A stretch of 64,000 bases of DNA from Chryseobacterium indicum (GCF_021504595.1 NZ_JACSGT010000001.1:2666001-2730000), one strand, 5' to 3'; positions 16,160-26,085 are shown, counted from the first letter of the stretch. A program made the numbers and translations. Notes: generated by a model from the sequence alone, not told the origin.

Positions 16160-16567
16160 TTACTTTTTACTTAACTCTTTACACCTGCATGGTGGTGGTG
16201 CTCCTTTAAAATTAACACTATCAAAATGTAGATAATTTTTTTTATTATTTCTTTCAATTAATAATGTCAAGCTGCCTTTTTCTTTAGACACATAATCTCC
16301 AAATTCAATTTTGTTTTTCCATTGATCAAGCATAGGTAAACAAATATCCCCAAAATTCATGTACGCATTCATATGATTTAAAGAATCAGCAACTTCTCCT
16401 AAATATTTTTGTTTTTGCATTTCAATAGGAGAAAATTCAGATATAAAAGAGTCCGCTCCTGATTTAAAAAGATCTGACAATCCTTTTTTATAATTAAAAT
16501 AAATAAATAAGATTAAAAATCCAATTAAAGATATTAAAAATGAAACTTTAGTATTTTTTAGTATCAT
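16160..16567 (-). CDS. Putative membrane-anchored immunity protein for the RHS toxin
   Basis: The 135-residue protein has one N-terminal membrane helix (about 8-27, SFLISLIGFLILFIYFNY) and a soluble remainder that ends in a Cys-rich segment (PPPCRCKELSKK). It lies 5 nt after the stop of the intact RHS protein and is followed by boundary repeat C, the usual place of an immunity gene in polymorphic toxin loci. It has no similarity I recognise to known immunity families. An N-terminal anchor with a soluble domain would suit protection against a toxin acting at or outside the inner membrane. Function is inferred from position. Confidence 0.6.
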   Translation of the reverse strand: MILKNTKVSFLISLIGFLILFIYFNYKKGLSDLFKSGADSFISEFSPIEMQKQKYLGEVADSLNHMNAYMNFGDICLPMLDQWKNKIEFGDYVSKEKGSLTLLIERNNKKNYLHFDSVNFKGAPPPCRCKELSKK

Positions 16568-16572
16568 AAATA

Positions 16573-19500
16573 TTATTTTTTAGAAGGGGTGGTTCCAAAT
16601 AACTTTGTTGTTCCATATTGGTAAGATGCTCCAAATCCAATTGGATTTGTTCCTATACCAAAAGTTGTATATCCTTTAGCTCCATTATTATTTAATCCAA
16701 AATTACTTGGTTTCATATCTCTAAATTGAAACTTTCCATCATAATCTGTTCCTCCATAAGAAGTATTTATAAAAGGGACTGCTGCTGAATAGCTCATGCC
16801 ATTTCCTGCGAAGTCTTCAACTTTAAAATGATGACCTGCCGCAGGAGTAACACTATACATACTTAATGATGGTCCCATGTCAAAGCCTACACCATAATTT
16901 ATGTTAAAATAAAAAGAACTTCCATTGTTATTATCAGCTGATATATAACCTAATGCAACAGACCAACCTTGCCCAGCTATACAGCTATATCTAAATTCAG
17001 CTCCCATTCCCCCTGATCCTGCTAATTGTAAATTACTAACTGTTGCTAACATCTGGCTATCAGGATTGACTCCAATCTGAGTACCTGCACCAGTTGTGAA
17101 GGATTTTGTCATTACATTTCCACTGGAGTCTCTTGCAACACCTGCAGCGTCTAAGTTATATTGATATGTCTGATTACCTTTTCCATCAGTTCCTGTAACC
17201 GTGGCTTCATCATAATAATTTGTAACACCTACATATTTTTTGTCTTTAGCGTCTTGTAAAGAGTGAACATCTTTATCATACGTTATGCTTGTATTCCCAT
17301 CTACTACAGTTTTAATCCATCCTTTTCCTTCTCTTCCGTCAGGATCAATAAATCTAATAGGATTGTTAAACGCATAGTTGTAAGGACTGTGTCTCGTCAT
17401 CTTTTCCGCGAGCGGATCTACGACGCCCCACCTTCCGATATCCGCCATATAAAACCTTGCACCGTAATCATACATCCCACTTTCCTGCAACTCTTTTCCG
17501 TTGTATTTATAATTTTTATACGAACTCGCCCCAAAGAAAGAATTCCCACTCTTCAAATGGTTCATTCCAAAAGGGTAATAATCATTTACATCTATAATTT
17601 CAAGAGCGCCTGCGCTGTTTCTTCCGAAACTTACCCTTGTATTTCCCAAATGATCTTTGTACTGGTAAATATACTGATCTTTTTTGTAATCATAAAATCC
17701 TTCTGCGGTTGGGAAAAACTCCAGGTCAGGAGTTTTCAAGATGTCAAGTGTACCAACAGGTCCAAAATTTATGACTTCATCAGGACTAAATGCCTGCATC
17801 TCCATAGCCCTGCTTTGGGGAGCCATCATCATCATGGCTTCCATCGGAGGATCTACGGGACCGCCGCCACCCTGAGTTGTAGAGGTTTTGTTGTTATACT
17901 GAAACCCATCCAGATAATCAGAATTGTTTATTGTAGTAGTGGTTGTATAATATCCTGTAACTATATTGATGGTTTTTTTCTTTAGCTTTACTCCGTCAGC
18001 TCTATACAGGTATTCCATGTCAAACGGGAAACCCATCAGCATATTCACCGTAGAAGGCAGGTTCAGGTAATTATACTGTATGTTCGTGGCTTTGTCGGGA
18101 ATGGATGTCATATTTCCGTTTGCATCATAACCGATGGTTTGTCCTCCGCCTTCATAGCCTGTTGTATTTTGCGCATCATCAATAATTTTTGCCAGCCTGT
18201 TGCTTTTGTTTGAATTTTCATACGTGTATACAAGCTTATCGATTACGGTAGGAGTGTTTCCAGACTCTATTACAGATGTCCTGTAAAGATTGGTAATATT
18301 CCCGTTCAGGTCATAATCTATGGATTCTGTATTTTCTTTACTTCCCGGGTTTTGCGGATTCTGGTAATATCCTGCGGTCAGTCTGTTGAGCTTATCGTAG
18401 GCATAACTGTATCTTTTGGGAGTTGTAGATGGATTATTTCCAATGTTTTCTACAGTTCTCCAGTCCACTTCTGCAATATTGCCATTATATTTTGCCTCTA
18501 CATCTTTTCCCGAAAACAGTGAAGGATCAGGATTTATGATCCCCAGTCTTTCGTTATATCTTATTTTATAGGCAAACAGCTTTCCGTCAAGATTAGGAAC
18601 CGCCATCTGGTCTTTATTGATATCTGTCATCCACCCGCGGATATTGTAGGTGTAATCTATGCTTTGCAGATTATTTCCTACTTTTTTATTACTAAGCTGG
18701 GAAAGTTCATTGTACGTGTTTTCCGCCAAAAGAACCTCGGGCTTGTTATCTACCTGGTGATAATGCTGCAGCAGCCTGTTTTGTCCGTCATAGACAAACC
18801 TTTCCGTTACAAACACCCCGGTTTCTCCCTGCTTTCTGAGATGATAAATGTTGTTTTTCTGTACAGTCCCTGCAAAATCGAGTAAAGATTCCGTTTTGGT
18901 ATATCCTCCCAAATGATTGATGGAGTGGGTTCCAATCGCCCTTCCTTTTTTATCATACCAGGTATAGTTTTTTGTCCAGTTATCATCCTCAATATTTTTC
19001 ACATAAGAAGCAACAGGAAGACTTTTTGTGCTTACAGATGAATTTTGAGCATCCTGAGACAAAACATCCTGTCCCAAAATCTGGGTAGGAATAGCAGGCG
19101 TGCCTGTAGGATAGGTATCGTAATAGTTTACTGTAAGAATCGGGTCATTGGCTCCCAATCCCGGAAAAGCTGCGGTGGTATAATAAATCTGGATCCCTGA
19201 TTTGTTAAATCCCGTTGCGCTTCTCTGTTCATTATTGGACGGATTGTTGACCTCGGTATCCAGAATATTCTGGAAGAAAGCACGGCTTTCACCATAAGTC
19301 AGTATACAGGTATAAACCACTCTTCCATATTGGTCATATTTTGTACAAAGCCATTTATTCTGCCCCCTTAAACCTGCATCCTGATAACCTACCTGCCTGT
19401 CCTGCTTATCAAAGAGCATATACTCCCATCCTTTGCCGGGAAGCTTTTTTTCAATCAAACGGTTTCTGCCGTCATATTTATACTGGTAGCAGAGGTTATT

Positions 19501-20283
19501 CAGGGTAATATCATCCACAGCCCCTGAAACGGAAGCCAGCGGCGGAATCACATACGCAAGCTGGTTGTATTCATTGTACACATAGTACGTATCTACGCTT
19601 TGTGCCCCGTTCATTTTTCTAACCAGCACAACCTGTCCTTCTCCGTTTTTAAACTCTATAGTGATATTCCCGTCTTCATCCGTTACCGTATTTTTATACA
19701 GCTGTGCTGCTCCATAGTTAACCGACTGGCTTACGACGGAATTTGTGGCTCCGTTTACCCATGTTGTTACCGTAGTATATTTTTTAACGGCATCGGCAGT
19801 GGTATTGGCATCATACCCGAAATTTACAGGTTTGCCATCCCATGCATTACCTACCTGCTTTTGTTGTAAAATACGGTCTAAAGGAGAGTTTTCCAATATC
19901 TTTTCAGAATAGATTTTCTCAGCACCATATAGGGCAGGCTGGGTAGCGTTGCTCAAGGGAGAAGTATAGATCGCTCCGTTCTGGGTTCCCTGCTGGGGAA
20001 TGGGAAGGTAATCTTTCACCTGTCTTCCGAAACCGTCATATTCGATATAGGTCACGACATCTTTTCCGCCCGGAGAGGCTTTTACATTCACCACCTGCTT
20101 TGGTCTTCCCAGACCGTCAAAATACTGGACGGTTTCAGTCTGTTTCGCTGTAGCACTGCTTGTGGTAACAGCTTCCAGGTAGGTCTTGCTGTAGACATAG
20201 TTTTCTGCGGAACTTGCCTGATTCTGGCTGTAAGCCAGTCCTGATAAAAAGAGTGTTCCTATGGGGATTAATATTTTTTTCAT
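16573..20283 (-). CDS. DUF6443/RHS repeat protein with variable C-terminal toxin tip
   Basis: This 1236-residue exported protein has a signal peptide (MKKILIPIGTLFLSGLAYSQ) and a DUF6443-type N-terminus (ENYVYSKTYLEAVT), then many YD-type repeats (for example YEYDGFGRQ, YNYDLNGNIT, GYDANGNMTS). The RHS core ends near residue 985 with YNGKELQESGMYDYGARFYM, DIGRWGVVDPLAEK and IDPDGREG. The last ~247 residues are unlike the core, Gly/Asn/Ser-rich, with no recognised catalytic motif, and form the candidate toxin tip. It is the third gene of an operon with gaps of 6 nt or less. RHS shells normally encapsulate the tip and release it by self-cleavage at the core end. Toxicity is inferred from architecture and the neighbouring immunity-like gene. 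Confidence 0.85.
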   Translation of the reverse strand: MKKILIPIGTLFLSGLAYSQNQASSAENYVYSKTYLEAVTTSSATAKQTETVQYFDGLGRPKQVVNVKASPGGKDVVTYIEYDGFGRQVKDYLPIPQQGTQNGAIYTSPLSNATQPALYGAEKIYSEKILENSPLDRILQQKQVGNAWDGKPVNFGYDANTTADAVKKYTTVTTWVNGATNSVVSQSVNYGAAQLYKNTVTDEDGNITIEFKNGEGQVVLVRKMNGAQSVDTYYVYNEYNQLAYVIPPLASVSGAVDDITLNNLCYQYKYDGRNRLIEKKLPGKGWEYMLFDKQDRQVGYQDAGLRGQNKWLCTKYDQYGRVVYTCILTYGESRAFFQNILDTEVNNPSNNEQRSATGFNKSGIQIYYTTAAFPGLGANDPILTVNYYDTYPTGTPAIPTQILGQDVLSQDAQNSSVSTKSLPVASYVKNIEDDNWTKNYTWYDKKGRAIGTHSINHLGGYTKTESLLDFAGTVQKNNIYHLRKQGETGVFVTERFVYDGQNRLLQHYHQVDNKPEVLLAENTYNELSQLSNKKVGNNLQSIDYTYNIRGWMTDINKDQMAVPNLDGKLFAYKIRYNERLGIINPDPSLFSGKDVEAKYNGNIAEVDWRTVENIGNNPSTTPKRYSYAYDKLNRLTAGYYQNPQNPGSKENTESIDYDLNGNITNLYRTSVIESGNTPTVIDKLVYTYENSNKSNRLAKIIDDAQNTTGYEGGGQTIGYDANGNMTSIPDKATNIQYNYLNLPSTVNMLMGFPFDMEYLYRADGVKLKKKTINIVTGYYTTTTTINNSDYLDGFQYNNKTSTTQGGGGPVDPPMEAMMMMAPQSRAMEMQAFSPDEVINFGPVGTLDILKTPDLEFFPTAEGFYDYKKDQYIYQYKDHLGNTRVSFGRNSAGALEIIDVNDYYPFGMNHLKSGNSFFGASSYKNYKYNGKELQESGMYDYGARFYMADIGRWGVVDPLAEKMTRHSPYNYAFNNPIRFIDPDGREGKGWIKTVVDGNTSITYDKDVHSLQDAKDKKYVGVTNYYDEATVTGTDGKGNQTYQYNLDAAGVARDSSGNVMTKSFTTGAGTQIGVNPDSQMLATVSNLQLAGSGGMGAEFRYSCIAGQGWSVALGYISADNNNGSSFYFNINYGVGFDMGPSLSMYSVTPAAGHHFKVEDFAGNGMSYSAAVPFINTSYGGTDYDGKFQFRDMKPSNFGLNNNGAKGYTTFGIGTNPIGFGASYQYGTTKLFGTTPSKK

Positions 20284-20289
20284 CGTGCA

Positions 20290-23200
20290 TTAGTTTTTGT
20301 AATTATACTTAAATTCTTTCAGGATATTGCCTGTCTGGCTGTTCTCCCTGATCTCTTTCAGCCTGTTGGCAGAATCGTAGAGATACACTTCCCTGATTCC
20401 TGACGGCGGCGTGATGCTGGTAACACCAATTAAAGGATCATATGTATAGGTTGTAATTTGGGCGTTCTGTAATGCAGCCAGCTTTCTGAAATTATCTAAA
20501 GCGACAATCAATGCATCTTCATTAGAAGGATCCGAAGCATCAAGATTCGAAGCATTCACTATAGCATCTAAAGAAGACTGCTGAATGTCTGAAAGTTTCA
20601 TTCCCTCTATTTTAGCAATTGGCTGGGTCTGATTATAACCCCAGATTATTGTTGTGGAGATACCATCCTTAGTTGTATACTGTTGAAGGTTTCCTTTTGA
20701 ATCGTATTTATCATAGGTAGCATCCGTTGATGGTGTATTTTGAAGATCGTAGGATTTTATGGACAATGGCAATACCAGATTTCCGGATTGTGCTGTTGGA
20801 AGCGTCGTTGGATAAATCGTCTCCGATTTGCCGATGGTTTTGGTAACTCCGCCAACAGTTTGGGTGGTCGTGGTTTCCAAAGGAATGCCGATCATGTTTT
20901 TGGAGATCATTAACTGGTTGCCTTTTTCATGGGCGTAGGAGTAGGTGGTCATCTTACTTGAAGAATCCGTAAAATCTAATCTAACGGACATAGGATTAAG
21001 ATGTTTATGTTCCGTATTATAAGTATAATTAGCAACTTCTAAAATACTTTGATTATTGAAATAGTTAGTCGTCTTTTGTCTTTTTAATTTCATCCATGCC
21101 GAAGTAACATCATATCTGGTAAAATCAAACGTTGGAACATAAAAGAACTTATCACCAGTAGTCATGTCGCGCTCTTTGGTTATTTTTGTAATTGTTAACT
21201 GGTAAGGTCTTATTGTAACTAATGGGAACTGACTGATATAATCGCTAGATTTTTGATTGAAAAACTGATCACTTTCGTATTCATTTTCAATTTTCTTTAC
21301 GAGTTTATTATTCGAATCAAACATATCTTTTTCAATCAATATCCCCCTTGCAAATTGGTTATTTACAAAAGTTTGAAATGGGATTTCACTATTGTAATAA
21401 TTTGTAGATGGAGCATTAAAATAAGTATCTATTGTTTTCCATGTTTCATTGGGGTTATTAACATTTACCCTTTCTGTAATAACTTTATTATAAACAGTTG
21501 GTTTTCCGTTGATTGTAGATAAGTTAAAGTTTCCGGAATTACTAATAATCAGCCTTCTGCATGTCTCACCTTCATATCCGTGAGGGGATGAGGAAAAATG
21601 GTAATAATTAATTGGATCCCCCATAAAAACTCCAGTGGAAAGACCATTAGCATATCTGTATGTATATTTCTCTTCAATTACATTATTGGATTGATCTTGC
21701 TTAACTATCTTTTTTACTCTTATTCCTCCAACAGATTTATTTTGTCCGGAGATTACTGTTGTTTTTTCAAACCACTTAATTGTGAAGGATGCATATTTAT
21801 CTGCAGATGGGTTTTTGTATTTTCTAATTCTTAATTTATAAGAGTTTTTTTTATCTAATAAAAATTCATAATCACCATTCAAAATAAAAGTTTTTAGTAC
21901 TCCGTTTGTATTTGGATCTAATATTTCAGCGATAAAATACGGTTGATTGTTATCAGGTAAAGTTCCTGAGCCATCATTATCAGGATTTGCATTACTGGTG
22001 AAATTTACTTTAAAGGAAACCTGATTAGTATTTGTATTGACGTTTATTATCCCTTCTGGTGTATTAGAATCAATAAGATATTCCTGTTGTGATATGGTGG
22101 TTTCGGGAGGGAAATATGATGAGTCAAAATCATCTAATTCATATTCCAATCTCATTTTTCCTCCCGTAGGATAAGTTATCTCTTTCAAACTGCCTGAAAC
22201 AGCAAAGTCAATATTTGGATTTTTATTATCCCCAAAACCATAAATATTATCATCAATTGCAGTATATGGAATTCCTGAATTACTCATCACTCCATTATAA
22301 TATCCTACGTAATCTGAAGCGTCTGATAATCTGTTGGGTAAAGGATTATCTTCATAATAAGATATTTTATATGATGAATTTTCTAAAGTATTTTTCACTT
22401 CATTTAGTTTCAATCTTTTTGTAAGCGCATCGGTATGGTTGGCATATCCTCCAATATTTTTAATATCTCCGGTAGTAAAGTAGCTTTTATTTAGCTCCTG
22501 ATTGACTATTAATTTATTATTTTTATCATACACAGAGATTTTTTTTAACGAGAGACCATTCAAAATATCTTCTCTATTAGTATCATATGTGAATTGAGTA
22601 TATCCCTCTGGAAAGATAATTTTATTCAAATATTTTTCTTGTAAAACCTCTGTTAAAGAAGCATATTCATTATATTCGGTTTGAGCGGGCACGCCATCAA
22701 TTGATGTCTGGCATTGTAAAGGATAGCTAAAGCCTTTATAATAACTGCTTAAATATTTATAGGAGTTCGGAATTGGTAAATATTCAAATGTTATTTCTTT
22801 TCCATTTGCAAGAGTTATTTTATCAATTATAAAATCTGTAGTTACTATATTTTCAGAACTGGGTACAGCCCCCCCAACTGTTCTCATTTGATTTCCTGCA
22901 GAAAAAAAATACTTATTACCTGCATCATCTGTTAAAACAAAGGGAGATGTCTCAATTTTCACACTTGTTTCCCCAATTTTTATAGGTTTCCCTGTACTGT
23001 CTAAATAAAAATCTCCTGAATTTCCTCCGATGGAGTATGAAAAGATATCTGGTTGTGAATCTCTTTTCTGCCCTATTGCCGGAGAAGATGGGTCAATAAT
23101 GTTGAAACCTGTAATTTGAGATGCAAGACTGTAATCAGAAGAAGTTCTGTCGTTAGGAATAAAAGCACCATCTGTTTGGTTGATTACCGGAATAAACCCT

Positions 23201-23544
23201 TTATCTTCCAGATTAATAATTTGTTTAGAAAGCGATACTCCACCCACCGAAAGTGACCAACCAAGTCCGACTTTTGAAGCTACTTCTTTTACTTTTACTC
23301 CGGAAGCGTGATATTTTATAGAAATTGGTAAAATAAAATCACCAACTTTTATGTTGTATAAAGGAATATCTATGCCTATAGTCCCTGTATGTGTAGTAGT
23401 TGGAATGTCAATATATTTTGAAAATTGGCTTGCATCAGGAGACTTTATTGTTAAATTATATTTATTTTTTTGCGAATCGGGCAATTGTTGTGCGGCTAAA
23501 TTATAACTTAATAAAATACCTGCACTTAATATTATTTTCTTCAT
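20290..23544 (-). CDS. RHS/SpvB-like secreted shell protein (first RHS partner)
   Basis: The 1084-residue protein has a signal peptide (MKKIILSAGILLSYNLAAQ) and an SpvB/TcaC-like start (GTIGIDIPLYNIKVGDFILP; GLGWSLSVGG). The middle is beta-rich with many Tyr/Asn/Gly, and the C-terminus shows YD-repeat character (TYTYDPLIGVTSITPPSG, YLYDSANRLKEI) without a toxin tip. It lies 6 nt upstream of the tip-bearing RHS gene and 5 nt downstream of the T9SS-sorted protein. In this type of Bacteroidota locus I recall the two RHS-like proteins always together, so they may jointly form one capsule, analogous to the TcB and TcC pair of insecticidal Tc toxins. That comparison is inference. Confidence 0.78.
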   Translation of the reverse strand: MKKIILSAGILLSYNLAAQQLPDSQKNKYNLTIKSPDASQFSKYIDIPTTTHTGTIGIDIPLYNIKVGDFILPISIKYHASGVKVKEVASKVGLGWSLSVGGVSLSKQIINLEDKGFIPVINQTDGAFIPNDRTSSDYSLASQITGFNIIDPSSPAIGQKRDSQPDIFSYSIGGNSGDFYLDSTGKPIKIGETSVKIETSPFVLTDDAGNKYFFSAGNQMRTVGGAVPSSENIVTTDFIIDKITLANGKEITFEYLPIPNSYKYLSSYYKGFSYPLQCQTSIDGVPAQTEYNEYASLTEVLQEKYLNKIIFPEGYTQFTYDTNREDILNGLSLKKISVYDKNNKLIVNQELNKSYFTTGDIKNIGGYANHTDALTKRLKLNEVKNTLENSSYKISYYEDNPLPNRLSDASDYVGYYNGVMSNSGIPYTAIDDNIYGFGDNKNPNIDFAVSGSLKEITYPTGGKMRLEYELDDFDSSYFPPETTISQQEYLIDSNTPEGIINVNTNTNQVSFKVNFTSNANPDNDGSGTLPDNNQPYFIAEILDPNTNGVLKTFILNGDYEFLLDKKNSYKLRIRKYKNPSADKYASFTIKWFEKTTVISGQNKSVGGIRVKKIVKQDQSNNVIEEKYTYRYANGLSTGVFMGDPINYYHFSSSPHGYEGETCRRLIISNSGNFNLSTINGKPTVYNKVITERVNVNNPNETWKTIDTYFNAPSTNYYNSEIPFQTFVNNQFARGILIEKDMFDSNNKLVKKIENEYESDQFFNQKSSDYISQFPLVTIRPYQLTITKITKERDMTTGDKFFYVPTFDFTRYDVTSAWMKLKRQKTTNYFNNQSILEVANYTYNTEHKHLNPMSVRLDFTDSSSKMTTYSYAHEKGNQLMISKNMIGIPLETTTTQTVGGVTKTIGKSETIYPTTLPTAQSGNLVLPLSIKSYDLQNTPSTDATYDKYDSKGNLQQYTTKDGISTTIIWGYNQTQPIAKIEGMKLSDIQQSSLDAIVNASNLDASDPSNEDALIVALDNFRKLAALQNAQITTYTYDPLIGVTSITPPSGIREVYLYDSANRLKEIRENSQTGNILKEFKYNYKN

Positions 23545-23549
23545 TTGTA

Positions 23550-25163
23550 TTATTTTTTAATCAGTTTAGCATTCGCCGTTTTGTCACTGGTTTTCACCAC
23601 CACCAGATACGCCCCCTGAATCAGAGGCTGGGTATTGATCCTGGTGATCTTATTTTTTGTTTTTACCGTTTCAAGCTTTCTTCCGCCCATATCGTACACC
23701 GCAATCTCAGCATCAAACGCTCCTTCTCTCAAGCCCTCAAACCCAAGCTCCACGTACACATAATCCGTTACCGGGTTCGGGTAGATCTTAATGTCCTGCT
23801 TTTCGATCAGCTGGTCAACCTGTCTGTCACCCAGTTTCACGATCTTCCAGTTTTCTTTCCCCAGTTCTTCTGCGCTGGTTCCTGCGAGTACGATTGATCC
23901 GTCACGGTTCAGCTTAATATCAGACAGTCGTTCCTCTTTTTTTCGGGATTCTCCTCTTACGTGCTTTCTCCACTGCTCGTTTCCGTTCTGGTCGAGATAC
24001 AGCATCCAGAAAGTCTCGTCATCATTTTCAATCCTGCCTTCCGCCTGGGTGTAACCGCCCAAGAGAATTCCCTTAGACTTACCGCTTCCGTCTTCCTGCT
24101 TCCCGGCAATGACTCTCATCCCCATCAGAACATCCCTGTTTTTAAAGCTGTAGGATTTCTGCCAGAGTTCTTCGCCCCTTTCATCAATGGAGAGTAACCA
24201 AAGGTCTGTACCCTCTTCAATACCGACAGATTTATTACCCGATCTTTCCGATCTGGATTCCCCTCCGATCAGGTAGCCTGTTGAAGTCAGTGCCAGCGTT
24301 CTTAGATGATCGTCGCCTTTTCCGCCAAAGTTCTTTTCCCATTCCATTTTTCCGTCTTTCGAAAGTTTCACGATCCAGTAATCGCCTTCGCCATAATTTT
24401 CTGTCTGCTTGGCTTTACTTCCAGCCTCTGCCTTCCCGCTTCCTGCCAAAGCCCCACTTCTGGAATAGATCCCTAACAAAGCTCCCCCGTCTTTGGTGGG
24501 AATCATCTTTTCCACTTCATCCAAGCCTTTCCCGCCTAAAATTAATTGGGATAATTCCTTTCCGTTTTTATCCAGCCGTACTACCAGAACATCTTTGGAG
24601 CCGTAGCCTCTCATTTTTGGATCCTGAGCGGAGCCGAAGGATCCTGCTACAAAGAACCCCATATCCGTGGTCTGAATCACCGCCCTTGCTTCTTCATCTG
24701 CAGCACTGCCTATGGTTTTCTGCCATAATTCATCGCCGAATTCGTTGATGCGGATGAGCCAGAAATCCGACCCGCCTTTGGAATCGTCTTTTTTATCCAG
24801 CCCTTTCCCTGAATAGCTGGAACCCGCCAGAAGAAACCCTCCTTCCTGCGTGTTGACCGTTGCCGACAAAAAGTCATGGTTTTTTCCAGAGAAATATTTT
24901 TCCCAGACCTCTTCGCCCTGCTGGTTGAGTTTTACCAGATGGAAATCGTAACCGTTGTTCTGTTTTTTGTTGTCAGATGCTGGCTGATGGTTGTCAGGAT
25001 GGATGCTGCTTCCGGTAATTAAATACTGCTGATCGATGGTCGTGGTGACCTGTGAGAGAAAGTCCTGCGTAGAAGACCGGATGTCTTTCTGCCAGACTAC
25101 TTCCTGGGCATATACCCCCAGAATGCTGCACAGAGTGAACACACTCATGCTGAGTTTTTTCAT
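23550..25163 (-). CDS. T9SS-sorted beta-propeller-like protein heading the RHS operon
   Basis: This 537-residue protein has a signal peptide (MKKLSMSVFTLCSILGVYAQ), then at least seven repeats built on GSDFWLIRINEFGDELWQK-like units (for example YDFHLVKLNQQGEEVWEK, GDYWIVKLSKDGKMEWEK, TDLWLLSIDERGEELWQK), typical of a beta-propeller. The last ~85 residues are a type A type IX secretion sorting domain (IKIYPNPVTDYVYVEL ... GAYLVVVKTSDKTANAKLIKK). T9SS would carry it across the outer membrane. It is first of three genes with 5-6 nt gaps leading to the RHS toxin, so it may help export or display it. A 26-bp dispersed palindrome sits in frame at 24619-24644. Confidence 0.85.
   Translation of the reverse strand: MKKLSMSVFTLCSILGVYAQEVVWQKDIRSSTQDFLSQVTTTIDQQYLITGSSIHPDNHQPASDNKKQNNGYDFHLVKLNQQGEEVWEKYFSGKNHDFLSATVNTQEGGFLLAGSSYSGKGLDKKDDSKGGSDFWLIRINEFGDELWQKTIGSAADEEARAVIQTTDMGFFVAGSFGSAQDPKMRGYGSKDVLVVRLDKNGKELSQLILGGKGLDEVEKMIPTKDGGALLGIYSRSGALAGSGKAEAGSKAKQTENYGEGDYWIVKLSKDGKMEWEKNFGGKGDDHLRTLALTSTGYLIGGESRSERSGNKSVGIEEGTDLWLLSIDERGEELWQKSYSFKNRDVLMGMRVIAGKQEDGSGKSKGILLGGYTQAEGRIENDDETFWMLYLDQNGNEQWRKHVRGESRKKEERLSDIKLNRDGSIVLAGTSAEELGKENWKIVKLGDRQVDQLIEKQDIKIYPNPVTDYVYVELGFEGLREGAFDAEIAVYDMGGRKLETVKTKNKITRINTQPLIQGAYLVVVKTSDKTANAKLIKK
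24619..24644. repeat. 26-bp dispersed palindrome inside a coding region
   Basis: Arms GGATCC frame the core TGAGCGGAGCCGA, as in the intergenic palindromes at 25559-25955 and 37725-37831 but with its own arms. It is read in frame within the T9SS-sorted protein and encodes GSAQDP. Confidence 0.7.
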
Positions 25164-25539
25164 ACTTAGTGTAATTTTAACGTTATTGTAAAGGTGAAAT
25201 TAAGAATAGAACGGTTTAAAAAAATAAGGAAACCCTCATTCTTGAAAATGTATTCCGGATAGAATCTGCTCGAAAATCTTTTTTTGTATTCATGGTCTTT
25301 GTTTTTTTATCGGGCTTTTGACAGCCTGTTTTAGTTTTTTTAAAAATCAGAATGGTAAAAAGCTTTTAGTCTTTTTGTCTTCTGCAAAGTTACATCCCTG
25401 TAACGACAAAAGGTGTCGTTTTATTTTAAAGATGCAAAAATTTTTAAAAAGGTTGGAAATTAATCGAAAAAAAAGAAAGCGTGGAGCTTCCCATTTTCCC
25501 GTTACAATCCGGAAACGAAAGTAGACAAAATATTTTTCA

Positions 25540-25960
25540 ACGGCAAAGTTTATTTACTGTGCGCTTCGGCTCCGCTCAGCGCACGTGGTGGATGTGGGTA
25601 CAATGATTTGTTTAAATGGAGGCAGCATTGTAGGCTTCGGCTCCGCTCAGCCTACGGTGGCAGGTTTGCGTTACAATGATTTGTTTAAAATGGGGTATCA
25701 TTGAAGTGCGCTGAGCGGAGCCGAAGCGCACGGTGGTGGGTGTGGTTGACAATTATTTGTTTAATGGAGTTGCAGCACCGTAGGTTTCGGCTCCGCTCAG
25801 CCCACGGTGGCAGGTTTGCGTTACAATGATTTGTTAAAATGGAGTATCATTGAAGTACGCTGAGCGGAGCCGAAGCGTACGGTGGCGGGTTGATTGACAA
25901 TAATCTGTTTAAAATGGAGTGGCAATGAAGTGCGCTGAGCGGAGCCGAAGCGTACAATGA
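25540..25960. repeat. Array of six 26-bp palindromes in imperfect tandem units
   Basis: Palindromes lie at 25559-25584, 25629-25655, 25706-25731, 25780-25805, 25856-25881 and 25930-25955, in alternating and then repeated orientation. Each has the core TTCGGCTCCGCTCA and complementary 6-nt arms that differ from copy to copy (GTGCGC, GTAGGC, GTACGC). The flanks between them also repeat (ACAATGATTTGTTTAAA, GGTGGCAGGTTTGCGTTACA), so the array grew by duplication of units of about 75-150 bp. The whole gene-free stretch 25164-26430 holds this array and the two tandem repeats below; 25164-25540 shows nothing else. Confidence 0.8.
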
Positions 25961-26085
25961 AGCAGAAATATTTCATAAAATTCTCCCGAAAGCCTTCGGC
26001 TGTTGTTCGGGAATCCTTCGGAAAAAATCCCATTTTTCCGAAGCCGATCCGAAGAAGACCCGAACATGATCCGAAGAAATGGGTT

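Noticed and set aside
17263..17985. Plus-strand open frame of 240 codons
   Set aside because: It lies antisense to the RHS core of the intact gene and includes an SHHHHGFHRR segment that is the reverse reading of the PPMEAMMMM region.
25318..25524. Small basic open frame (68 codons)
   Set aside because: Composition is from A-rich DNA; no start context or conservation is apparent in a gene-free repeat region.
25540..25960. Possible CRISPR array (regular repeats with spacers)
   Set aside because: Repeats are palindromic, alternate in orientation, have varying arms, and the stretches between them are repeats as well; no cas genes are near.
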